This document shows, one piece after another, positions 1-7,321 of a DNA stretch of 64,000 nucleotides. A program made the position numbers and the translations under genes. Positions within the stretch are counted from its first letter, which is position 1; each line of letters starts with the position of its first letter. A model generated the notes under the pieces. That model was not told the origin of the DNA, did no database searches, and saw nothing but the letters and a program-made list of their open reading frames with translations. The DNA comes from CS3-C152 sp964347025 (lineage in GTDB: Archaea > Aenigmatarchaeota > Aenigmatarchaeia > QMZP01 > QMZT01), in NCBI GenBank assembly GCA_964347025.1, contig CAYFWU010000001.1:62001-126000 (forward strand). The letters run 5' to 3'.

Positions 1-216
1 TTGCTAACGATATCTAAAATATCAAAATTAACAGGCATGCATAAATGGACAGTGTCCAGAACCCTGGATCTCTATATGCAGAATTTTGTTGAAATAACTA
101 TCCCAGATGGTTTTGAAGATGTCGGTTTACATATAAAATTCGTAAGATTAAAGAGACCTGACATAACAAAAGAACAGGTTTTACGCCTACTTAAACTGCG
201 AAGTCTCACTTTTTAA
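1..216 (+). CDS. C-terminal part of a helix-turn-helix protein (5' end outside window)
   Basis: The frame is open from the first base of the window to a TAA at 214-216, so this is probably the tail of a gene that begins upstream. The TTG at position 1 need not be a start. Residues 4-27 read like a helix-turn-helix (ISKISKLTGMHKWTVSRTL), with a short hydrophobic and basic tail. That suggests a DNA-binding or winged-helix domain, but the full protein cannot be identified. It converges on radA with a 4-bp overlap of the two stop regions. Confidence 0.5.
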   Translation: MLTISKISKLTGMHKWTVSRTLDLYMQNFVEITIPDGFEDVGLHIKFVRLKRPDITKEQVLRLLKLRSLTF

Positions 217-1148
217 TCCCTCACACCCTCTGTTATTACCCTGAACACAGCCTCTCCTTCTGGCATGTTCGGTGAGTCTATCAGCTTCGCTATCCTTTTA
301 TCTCCTTTGGATTTCCTGAGATAAACACGGAACGTCGCCTGATGCCCTAATATGTGACCTCCTATGGGGGCAGTCGGGTCCCCGAAAAGAACATCCGGCC
401 TTGCCATAACCTGATTTGTTACGTATATGGCCACGTTGTAGACATCGGCTAACCTTTGTAGTTTATGCAGGTGTCTGTTCAGTTTTTGCTGACGGTCGGC
501 CAGAGTTCCTCTTCCCGTGTAATCCGAACGGAAAGATGACGTTACAGAATCAACTATCAAAAGTTTAATATCCTCTTTCTTTAGTATCTCCTCTGCTTTC
601 TCGGCCAAGAGGACTTGATGATCTGAATTGTAAGCCCTTGCAACAAAGACGTTTTCCATAGTTTTCTTGGGATCAAGACCCAAGGATTCTGCCATTTGCT
701 GGATTCTTTCAGGTCTGAATGTTTGCTCGGTGTCTATGAAGAGCGCCTTACCTCCCATGCCACCTTTTTCCTTCGGGAGCTGGACCGTTACAGCCAGCTG
801 ATGTGCCAACTGAGATTTCCCTGAACCATATGCACCATGCATCTCTGTTATTGCCTGCGTTTCGATTCCTCCACCAAGCAGGTCATCCAGTGCTTTGGAA
901 CCGGTTGTTATTTTACCAACTTGTTCCCTCTTTTTTAAAACATCGCCTGCTGACTCGAAACCCATTTCCAGCTTTTGCCTCGCTCCAGCTATTATCTTGT
1001 TTGCACTTTCAACACCCAGTCCAGTAGCGGCTGACAGTTCCCCGGCCGAGGCAGCAGCTATACTCATAATATTATCATAACCAGATTCCTTTAACTTTTC
1101 CAAAGTTTTATCTCCAACCCCAGGCAAACCAGTCAGATCCTTTGACAT
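213..1148 (-). CDS. radA: DNA repair and recombination protein RadA
   Basis: Archaeal RecA/Rad51-family strand-exchange ATPase that forms filaments on single-stranded DNA in homologous recombination. The 311-residue length is close to the usual archaeal RadA length. An N-terminal helix-hairpin-helix domain (LPGVGDKTLEKL, residues 8-19) precedes the ATPase core. Walker A is GAYGSGKSQ at residues 105-113 and Walker B is LLIVD near 196-200. The C-terminal L2 and dimer region contains NQVMARPD and GGHILGH. The ATG at 1148 follows a strong GAGGTGG ribosome binding site. It lies just downstream of the RPA gene on the same strand (39-bp gap), so the two single-strand-DNA-handling proteins may be co-expressed. 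Confidence 0.97.
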   Translation of the reverse strand: MSKDLTGLPGVGDKTLEKLKESGYDNIMSIAAASAGELSAATGLGVESANKIIAGARQKLEMGFESAGDVLKKREQVGKITTGSKALDDLLGGGIETQAITEMHGAYGSGKSQLAHQLAVTVQLPKEKGGMGGKALFIDTEQTFRPERIQQMAESLGLDPKKTMENVFVARAYNSDHQVLLAEKAEEILKKEDIKLLIVDSVTSSFRSDYTGRGTLADRQQKLNRHLHKLQRLADVYNVAIYVTNQVMARPDVLFGDPTAPIGGHILGHQATFRVYLRKSKGDKRIAKLIDSPNMPEGEAVFRVITEGVRD

Positions 1149-1187
1149 AAAACCACCTCGTTAACCTTTATATTTCTTTTTAAGACT

Positions 1188-2219
1188 TTAATCTTTAATG
1201 CCCTCTATTCTTTCCAACATATTTTTAGTTTCCTTCTCGGTATCCATAATTTCAACTTCATTTGACATGAATTCCATTCTATCTGTAAACTGATTCTTCT
1301 TAATCCTCCCTCTGATCATGAATTCCTTACCCAAGACATCAAAATTTTCATAAATCGATAAAGGATCGGCATGTTTTGAGGCCAAGTCCCTTATGTCTTC
1401 GGTATTCTTGTCTAAAATCTTCTCGGCCAAGTCCCTGAAAAAGACCACGCGTACGTTCCCTGAACCATCATCAACAACCCCCGATATCACAAGCTGATAT
1501 TTGGGTTCAATGTTTCCGTGATCCTTACATGCCCAGACGTCTCCTGATTTTTCAATCCTAGTTTCACACTTAGGGCAGACCTCAAAGAAAGGGTTCCTTC
1601 TGAATAACTGAACGAGAGAAGCACGAATTTCGCTGTACTCACCTTCCTTCAAGCCACTGATATCCTTCGTTTTAACTGTCTCGAAATCCCTTTGGATATC
1701 CTCGCCTTTGGGCACTCCCAAATCTTTCCCTTCAACCCTTTCAATCTTACCGAACTTTCCCAATCTAAGCTCGTTGTTACCTCTGCTATCCTCTTTTACA
1801 TATCCACTGCTGACCCTAAGGACATCGTTTTCATTTATTTGCAGTGTTTTAAGAAGATCTATCTCCTTGTCCCACAGTGACAACCGAATCGTCCCTGTCT
1901 CGTCTCCTAATACCAAGTTAACAACAGAACCGCTCCTTCCATTCTTATCAAAATCCCTTTTTTCAGCAACATTCACAACCCTTCCAATTAAATCCACGGA
2001 TTTCATCCCTGAAATCACATTCTTGATCCTCAGTTCTTTCTTTTTGGTTTCTTTCAAAAGGTTAACACCAAGCTCCTTCCCAACAATGTATGCTGCTCCC
2101 TCCTCGGAAACCAGACCAGAGAGCTCTGTCTGCTTCTCACCAATTCTTTTCCTCACCTCTTCCTCAGACAGATCAGAGACTTTCACGATTTCCTGTATGA
2201 TCTCTTTCAGAGAATACAT
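1188..2219 (-). CDS. Replication protein A-like single-stranded DNA-binding protein
   Basis: Single-stranded DNA-binding protein of the archaeal RPA family, acting in replication, recombination and repair. A helical N-terminus is followed by an OB-fold at about residues 65-165 (VDLIGRVVNVAEKRDF and GTIRLSLWD are typical strands). A second OB-like domain holds a zinc site, CPKC then CKDH (CX2C...CX2H), near residues 215-235. A GTG nine bases upstream (2228) is also in frame, but the ATG at 2219 follows TGTGATT and is preferred. A TATA-like TTTTATAAC on the minus strand around 2256-2264 fits transcription starting near 2234. radA follows 39 bp downstream. Confidence 0.93.
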   Translation of the reverse strand: MYSLKEIIQEIVKVSDLSEEEVRKRIGEKQTELSGLVSEEGAAYIVGKELGVNLLKETKKKELRIKNVISGMKSVDLIGRVVNVAEKRDFDKNGRSGSVVNLVLGDETGTIRLSLWDKEIDLLKTLQINENDVLRVSSGYVKEDSRGNNELRLGKFGKIERVEGKDLGVPKGEDIQRDFETVKTKDISGLKEGEYSEIRASLVQLFRRNPFFEVCPKCETRIEKSGDVWACKDHGNIEPKYQLVISGVVDDGSGNVRVVFFRDLAEKILDKNTEDIRDLASKHADPLSIYENFDVLGKEFMIRGRIKKNQFTDRMEFMSNEVEIMDTEKETKNMLERIEGIKD

Positions 2220-2301
2220 GGTAATCACAGACTTTAATAAAGAATTGAAAATTAGTTATAAAAGATTATGTTTAAACTTCTTCAACCAAAAAATAATTTC
2301 T

Positions 2302-3987
2302 TTACTCTATAATTCCCAATCCTGTTGATGATTCAAGTAACTTCTTCACCTGTCTGGTTTTCGTTTTGTATGGGGGTAGATTTTTGTTGACCCATTCCAT
2401 TATGATTGAAGGTTCCTTGTAATATATGTTGATTAGTTTGCATACTTCCCTGTAATCTGTTATAGCGAACTTCCTCATCCATTCCAGAATCTTCGCCCGG
2501 TTTTTTATCTCCTCCGTCATCTTTTCATAAGACATGCCCCTGTCGAAAGCGATTCTTTTCAGAAGATACGAAGTTTCAAAGTTAGATCCGAATGAATCTG
2601 TTGAAGGAACCCAATCAAATGTTTTTATTGTATGGGGGCTCCCTGTCTTCGGGTCAACTGATTCTATTTCCACTATACTTTTAACCCTCCTTGCAGATTT
2701 CCCCTTTTCCTTTGCATTGACCATTACTATCACGAGATCAAGGGTTTCTATCAAACTGGGGGATAGTTCTATTGGAGGGGTCTCCAAACGCTTGATAACG
2801 TCTTCTATTGAGCCGGCGTGTATAGTTCCTATAGACGAGTGTCCTGAAGCCATGCCCTGGAACATCACGTATGCCTCTTTACCTCTGACTTCCCCAACTA
2901 TAACGTAATCAGGATTCTGCCTGAATGATTCCTTAAGAAGTTCAAACAACGTAACCTCTCCGTACCTCTTTCCTGAAGCCTCTGGAACACCAAATCCAAC
3001 TCTAGACACGCTTGGTATCCAATTTTCATGCGGAAGATTGAGCTCGCGGGTGTCTTCTATGGAAACGATTTTGTCTTCAGGCGGTATGAACATACTCATC
3101 GAATTCAAAAAAGTTGTTTTTCCGCTTGAAACACCACCACATATTAATGTCGAGGCCCTGGCTTCTGTAACCATCCAGATGTATGCCATGAGTTCAGAGG
3201 AGGCCGTATTCAAATTTATAATGTCAATGGGCGAAAAGGGCTCTATACGAAACTTTCGAATGGAAAATGTTGGACCCTTAGTGGTTACATCCTTCGCTAA
3301 AGTTGCCTGAACCCTCGAACCATCTGGAAGTGAACCATCGAGAAGTGGTTTTGCATAGGATACGTATCTCCCACAACGTTCTGCCAACTTTATCACAAAA
3401 TTGTTGAGGTAGCCGCCATCAGTGTAAACAATGTTGGTTTCAGTAGAACCAAACTTTCTGTGAACAACAAAAACAGGTATCCCCAGGCCAGAACAACCTA
3501 TGTCCTCTATGTACGGATCATGCAGAAGACCTTCGATCTCGTTGAAACCAACAAAATCCCTGTATATGTAATAGCTGATCTTGACATAGGTTTCTGAGCT
3601 CAAAACTATATTTTCATCCTCGAGTATACCTGCCAGCTTTTTCTGTATGTATTCGAATGTCTTTCCCCTGTCCTTTATCGCTGAGAGCTCAACATCTATT
3701 GTTTCAAGCAGATCCTTTTTCACGGTTTCCAGAACTTTTACCTCTCTTTCCGAAAGTTTGGGTTCTATAATGTTATATACAAGACCCTTTTTTTCGGCGT
3801 CCCATTTTATCTTTGCATAAACAAACGGCTCAAGGAGCGGGTATTTTATATCAACTTCTGTCATTTTTTTGAGTGAGGGAAAAATTATTAGGTGTTTAGG
3901 TTCTTTGATCTCAACAACAGGATATTCTACCCTCCCTTTACCTTTCATTCTGTCTATCTTCTCTCTGAGAGCACCCCTCAAAGTCAT
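2302..3987 (-). CDS. Type II/IV secretion system (archaeal pilus) assembly ATPase
   Basis: Hexameric ATPase of the GspE/TadA/FlaI family that powers assembly of type IV pilus-like filaments from the cytoplasmic face of the membrane. The Walker A motif GGVSSGKTT lies near residues 284-292. It is followed by an Asp box (SIEDTREL), a Walker B-type segment (DYVIVGEVRGKEA) and a His box (GTIHAGS). The N-terminal ~150 residues form the variable domain. The 561-residue length is normal. ATG 3987 starts 5 bp after the stop of the S26e gene, so the two are probably co-transcribed. No platform protein is adjacent. The closest F-domain genes are at 23-25 kb, and a second, divergent ATPase is at 29.8-31.3 kb. 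Confidence 0.93.
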   Translation of the reverse strand: MTLRGALREKIDRMKGKGRVEYPVVEIKEPKHLIIFPSLKKMTEVDIKYPLLEPFVYAKIKWDAEKKGLVYNIIEPKLSEREVKVLETVKKDLLETIDVELSAIKDRGKTFEYIQKKLAGILEDENIVLSSETYVKISYYIYRDFVGFNEIEGLLHDPYIEDIGCSGLGIPVFVVHRKFGSTETNIVYTDGGYLNNFVIKLAERCGRYVSYAKPLLDGSLPDGSRVQATLAKDVTTKGPTFSIRKFRIEPFSPIDIINLNTASSELMAYIWMVTEARASTLICGGVSSGKTTFLNSMSMFIPPEDKIVSIEDTRELNLPHENWIPSVSRVGFGVPEASGKRYGEVTLFELLKESFRQNPDYVIVGEVRGKEAYVMFQGMASGHSSIGTIHAGSIEDVIKRLETPPIELSPSLIETLDLVIVMVNAKEKGKSARRVKSIVEIESVDPKTGSPHTIKTFDWVPSTDSFGSNFETSYLLKRIAFDRGMSYEKMTEEIKNRAKILEWMRKFAITDYREVCKLINIYYKEPSIIMEWVNKNLPPYKTKTRQVKKLLESSTGLGIIE

Positions 3988-3992
3988 TTGAC

Positions 3993-4253
3993 CTACTTCC
4001 TTTTAGTCTTCTTTACAATTTTTCTATGCCGAGCGCAACCAGGGCATGCATAAATCTTTGTTGAGGACAGAGAAAATCTCCTTCTGCCTAAATCCTTCCT
4101 TAGAGAAGGATCGGATATGGAAAACCCTCTATATACGACGAACGTCTTGTATTTCGGAACCTTTCTCCCACAAAAACCACACGTAACAATAGTTTCTCTC
4201 CCCCTTGTTTTTGTGTGGTGCCACCCTCTTCTGTAAGCCTCTTTTCTAGCCAT
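3993..4253 (-). CDS. rps26e: 30S ribosomal protein S26e
   Basis: Small-subunit ribosomal protein shared by eukaryotes and only part of the archaea. The 86 residues carry two zinc-binding CxxC pairs: CGFC near residues 26-29 and CPGC near residues 70-73. The latter is followed by ARHRKIVKKTKRK, the same arrangement as the S26e signature (YxxxCxxCAxxxxIV then a basic tail). The N-terminus is basic and the ATG at 4253 follows GAGGTG. It lies 5 bp upstream of the secretion ATPase and is divergent from rtcB. Confidence 0.85.
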   Translation of the reverse strand: MARKEAYRRGWHHTKTRGRETIVTCGFCGRKVPKYKTFVVYRGFSISDPSLRKDLGRRRFSLSSTKIYACPGCARHRKIVKKTKRK

Positions 4254-4261
4254 ACAATCTA

Positions 4262-4347
4262 CACCTCTCTAATTTAATATATAAACCGATATGATATATA
4301 AGGAATGATTTAATAAGGACAATACAACACTTTAGAGGAGGGTCTAG
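4262..4347. promoter_or_regulatory. Divergent promoter region between rps26e and rtcB
   Basis: This AT-rich gap holds two TATA-like elements, AATATATAAA around 4277-4286 and GATATATAAGG around 4293-4303. Either could serve rps26e leftward or rtcB rightward. The rtcB side ends in a strong GAGGAGGG ribosome binding site at 4335-4342, five bases before the ATG at 4348. Assignment of each TATA to a gene is inferred. Confidence 0.5.
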
Positions 4348-5754
4348 ATGAAGGATAAGCTGAAAAAAATAAGTGAATACGAATGGGAACTAGATAAAAA
4401 TGTTAGACCTAAGATGAACGTGAAGGCAAAGATCATCGGAAACAAAATGGTGGTCGATTCGCTCGAAGATGCCGCTGTCCAGCAGTTAACCAACGTCGCG
4501 ACACTTCCTGGTATTATAGAACCTGTGATAGGACTTCCGGACATGCATTGGGGATACGGTTTGCCAATGGGAGCTGTGAGCGCTTTCGATTCCAAAGAGG
4601 GAATAATATCTTCCGGCCTTTGCGGTTTCGACATAAACTGCGGCGTGAACTCGATAAGGACGAGCCTATCTTATGATCAGGTCAAACCAAAATTAAACGA
4701 GTTAATCTCAGCATTGTTTAAAAATATTCCATGCGGTGTGGGAGCGAAGGGGAAACTGAAACTAACGAATGATCAATTGGATCAGGTCCTAACTAGGGGG
4801 ATAGAGTGGGCAATAGAAAATGGTTTCGGAACAAAAAGAGACAAAGAGCATATGGAAGAGAACGGAAGAATGGAGGGTGGAGATCCTTCGAAGGTATCGG
4901 ACCTTGCAAAGAAGAGAGGACTCCAACAGCTCGGGACGCTCGGAGCTGGAAACCACTTCCTTGAAATACAAAGGGTTTCTGATATTTATGATGAAGAGAA
5001 AGCTAGAGAATGGGGAATTGAAAAAAAAGATCAGGTCGTGTTGATGCTGCATTGCGGTTCCCGCGGTCTAGGCCACCAGGTGGCGAGTGATTATTTGAAG
5101 ATACAGGAACAGGCCGTAAAGAAATACAACATCTGGCTCCCTGACCGACAGTTGGCGTGCGCGCCCGCTAGCTCCCGGGAGGGCCAAGACTATTTTTCTG
5201 CAATGGTATGCGCCGTTAACTACTCGTTCACTAACCGTTTGGTCATGACTCATTGGATCCGCGAGACCTTTGAAAAGGTCTTCGGCATGGATTGGGAATC
5301 AATGAACATGCAAACCATATACGGATTATGTCATAATGTGGTGAAACTGGAAGAACACACTATAAACGGAGAAAAACGAAAAGTGTTTGTCCACAGAAAG
5401 GGATCGACACGCTCCTTCCCGAATGATCCCGTTCTTATTGCAGGAACAATGGGAACGTCGAGCTATCTTCTGAAGGGGACTGAGAAAGCGATGGAGAAGA
5501 CCTTCGGGTCAACTGTTCACGGAGCAGGTCGTGCAATGTCGAGGCATGCCGCCATACGCAAATTCTGGGGAGGGAAGGTAAAGGAAGACCTTGCAAGCAA
5601 AGGGATCGTTGCCCAATCAACCCACCCCAAGGTCTTGGCTGAAGAGGCCCCAGGTGCCTACAAAAACGTGGACGATGTGATAGAAAGCGTGCACGGAATA
5701 GGAATTTCTTTGAAGGTAGCTAAAACAATTCCAATAGGGGTCTGCAAAGGATAA
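4348..5754 (+). CDS. rtcB: RNA-splicing ligase RtcB
   Basis: GTP- and Mn2+-dependent RNA ligase that joins 2',3'-cyclic phosphate and 5'-OH ends, required in archaea for joining tRNA exon halves. At 468 residues it is full length with no intein. Hallmarks are the metal-binding FDINCGVN segment, HCGSRGLGH, HRKGSTRSF, GTMGTSSYLL and the HGAGRAMSR segment that contains the guanylylated histidine. A strong GAGGAGGG site sets the start. It converges on the archease gene, whose product activates RtcB in other organisms. Pairing the two in one locus supports a working tRNA-splicing ligase system. Confidence 0.97.
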   Translation: MKDKLKKISEYEWELDKNVRPKMNVKAKIIGNKMVVDSLEDAAVQQLTNVATLPGIIEPVIGLPDMHWGYGLPMGAVSAFDSKEGIISSGLCGFDINCGVNSIRTSLSYDQVKPKLNELISALFKNIPCGVGAKGKLKLTNDQLDQVLTRGIEWAIENGFGTKRDKEHMEENGRMEGGDPSKVSDLAKKRGLQQLGTLGAGNHFLEIQRVSDIYDEEKAREWGIEKKDQVVLMLHCGSRGLGHQVASDYLKIQEQAVKKYNIWLPDRQLACAPASSREGQDYFSAMVCAVNYSFTNRLVMTHWIRETFEKVFGMDWESMNMQTIYGLCHNVVKLEEHTINGEKRKVFVHRKGSTRSFPNDPVLIAGTMGTSSYLLKGTEKAMEKTFGSTVHGAGRAMSRHAAIRKFWGGKVKEDLASKGIVAQSTHPKVLAEEAPGAYKNVDDVIESVHGIGISLKVAKTIPIGVCKG

Positions 5755-5763
5755 AAAGCAAAG

Positions 5764-5786
5764 GACATACATCAAAGATGCATGTC
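5764..5786. terminator. Hairpin between convergent rtcB and archease genes
   Basis: GACATACATC and GATGCATGTC form a 10-position stem with nine pairs (one A-C mismatch) around an AAA loop. It sits in the 38-bp gap between the two convergent stop codons. A bidirectional transcription-end hairpin is the natural reading. No long T tract follows, so the role is inferred. Confidence 0.45.
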
Positions 5787-5792
5787 AACTGA

Positions 5793-6203
5793 TCATATAT
5801 CTAAACTGACAGTTACCTTATAACCCTTATCCGTTTTTTCCACGCCGAACTTATGATACGTAACCCCTTTGACCAGCGTGCCTCCCTTATCCTTGCTTAT
5901 CATCTCACCATAACACTTTGCCTTCAGATGCCTATCGCTGATATCTGGTATTTCGAACCTTGAAAAGAACATCTCCTCTGTATCCACAAGGCTTATGAGT
6001 TCCTGTAACCAGTTCAACATAAGGTCTTTCGTATCCTTCCCTTCAACTTCAATTCCCCTCTCCACCTTCGGTTCCACCCTTTCTATCTGACATACCACAC
6101 TGAAGAGCGCGAGGGCAGCATTAACGAAAAGCTCTTTCAGATCCTTGCCATACGCCTCAAAAAGAACATCTGACGTTAGATCATCTACGAACCTGTACTT
6201 CAT
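5793..6203 (-). CDS. Archease (RtcB activator)
   Basis: Small protein that speeds guanylylation and turnover of RtcB. The 136 residues match the archease pattern: an N-terminal YRFVDDLTSDVLFEAYG in place of the usual F-x-DHTADVG-x-AYG, a central LLxWLQELISLVDTE segment, and a C-terminal GVTYHKFGVEK followed by a VTVSLDI terminal strand. The acidic residues that bind metal are kept (DD and SD near the start, and the terminal Asp). The His-Thr-Ala of the usual motif is replaced, a mild divergence. It is convergent with rtcB. Confidence 0.92.
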   Translation of the reverse strand: MKYRFVDDLTSDVLFEAYGKDLKELFVNAALALFSVVCQIERVEPKVERGIEVEGKDTKDLMLNWLQELISLVDTEEMFFSRFEIPDISDRHLKAKCYGEMISKDKGGTLVKGVTYHKFGVEKTDKGYKVTVSLDI

Positions 6204-6255
6204 GAATATCCTAGAAAGATTTACGATTGTTTAAATAAAAAAACAGGGGTTTTAC

Positions 6256-6699
6256 TTAGTAAGCTGGGAAACCGAGCCCCCTTATATCGTACTTACCTAT
6301 GAGATCTTGTGCCCCCCTGCACTGCAAGGATTGTATAACGACTTTTTCAAGATTGTCAGCTGCTGGGAAAACTACTGTTTTTATATCCTGAGATATTATT
6401 TCAAGATTCTCCAGACCAGTTCTCTCCGAAGCTACTGTATTATTTTCATAGGTTATTCTTGCAACAAAGCCCTTCAAAGGAACATCACCTGTATTGAACA
6501 ACGCTACGGTAAGGTTCTTCGTCGAGTTATCGAAGTTCGCATTCTGAATAAGCAATTGAGCCCTAGCGCAGAACTGAAGTTCCTCCCTCTGCTGGGTAAC
6601 GAAAGTGGTTGCCCAACCAGCTAGAATTCCTGCAACTATCATGGTAAACGCTATCAACATTATCACTGCAATAAGAGGGGATATACCCTTTCTCCTCAT
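6256..6699 (-). CDS. Type IV pilin-like protein (class III signal peptide)
   Basis: Secreted pilus or adhesion subunit. The N-terminus MRRKG then ISPLIAVIMLIAFTMIVAG is a classic archaeal class III signal: a basic stretch, cleavage after glycine by the prepilin peptidase, then a hydrophobic assembly helix that also anchors the protein before polymerisation. The rest is a ~115-residue beta-rich head with N-glycosylation sequons (NNT, NST, NLT). It starts 4 bp after the upstream pilin, so the two form one operon. It could be a pilin, an archaellin-like subunit or a minor pilin; the sequence does not decide. Confidence 0.85.
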   Translation of the reverse strand: MRRKGISPLIAVIMLIAFTMIVAGILAGWATTFVTQQREELQFCARAQLLIQNANFDNSTKNLTVALFNTGDVPLKGFVARITYENNTVASERTGLENLEIISQDIKTVVFPAADNLEKVVIQSLQCRGAQDLIGKYDIRGLGFPAY

Positions 6700-6703
6700 C
6701 TCA

Positions 6704-7192
6704 TCACTCCTTAATTATATCCTTTTTAGGAATCTTGGCTGAAAATGCAGGGCATGCCTTATTGAAGACAGTTACCTCTTCCGCCGTTCTCGCCAGCTCC
6801 GCGTAGTCACCCTGCGTTCCGTTAAGATCGACAACTATTATGGCAGATCTCTGTTCAGTTAAAGGATATTCCTTGCTTAGATTTGGTGTTACCTTTATAT
6901 CAGAGCTTGTATCGTTGTAGGTAACTATGTTGGTTAAATTCATTATTTGTACACTGAACCCGTAGATCTGTATAGTACCCAAGTTTTTAACAACCATTGT
7001 AAGATTTTTATTGTTGCTGGTGTATGTCGCTGACTCTATATTGTAGTTCGTTAATGCCACACACTGAGTCGTCACACCTGTTTGACTTGTAACCCAATGG
7101 GTCACCCAAGATGATATCATCACCCCAACTGCAACACTTATTGCTATTAGCACGACGGCAGCTATTATAGGGGAAATTCCCTTCATGCCCAT
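6704..7192 (-). CDS. Type IV pilin-like protein (class III signal peptide)
   Basis: First gene of a two-pilin operon. MGMKG then ISPIIAAVVLIAISVAVG shows the prepilin peptidase site after Gly5 and the hydrophobic N-terminal helix. The head domain (residues ~35-162) is rich in Thr, Asn and Val and has NLT, NDT, NLS and NGT sequons. An ATG at 7186 (Met3) would still preserve the signal. It is divergent from ppdK. The two heads are not obviously similar to each other, so they may be a major and a minor subunit. Confidence 0.85.
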   Translation of the reverse strand: MGMKGISPIIAAVVLIAISVAVGVMISSWVTHWVTSQTGVTTQCVALTNYNIESATYTSNNKNLTMVVKNLGTIQIYGFSVQIMNLTNIVTYNDTSSDIKVTPNLSKEYPLTEQRSAIIVVDLNGTQGDYAELARTAEEVTVFNKACPAFSAKIPKKDIIKE

Positions 7193-7276
7193 AATATAAG
7201 ATTTGAACTAGCTCATTAATAAAAGTTTAAAACACCAAATTCCGTTTAAGACAACCATCGAACATTTGATATAAAC

Positions 7277-7285
7277 TTATAAATA
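7277..7285 (+). promoter_or_regulatory. TATA box of ppdK
   Basis: TTATAAATA in AT-rich DNA, about 26 bp upstream of a likely start near 7307. A GTGA ribosome binding site at 7312-7315 then precedes the ATG at 7322. Position and composition fit the archaeal promoter pattern. Confidence 0.6.
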
Positions 7286-7321
7286 AAGGATAATACAAAA
7301 TCTCTATTTATGTGAACAGTT

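Noticed and set aside
1708..2328. Plus-strand open frame of 206 codons opposite the RPA gene
   Set aside because: Translation is low-complexity Ser/Phe/Leu-rich and mirrors the conserved OB-fold gene on the other strand.
4348..5754. Possible intein in RtcB, as in some archaea
   Set aside because: The gene is 468 codons with all active-site motifs continuous, leaving no room for an intein.
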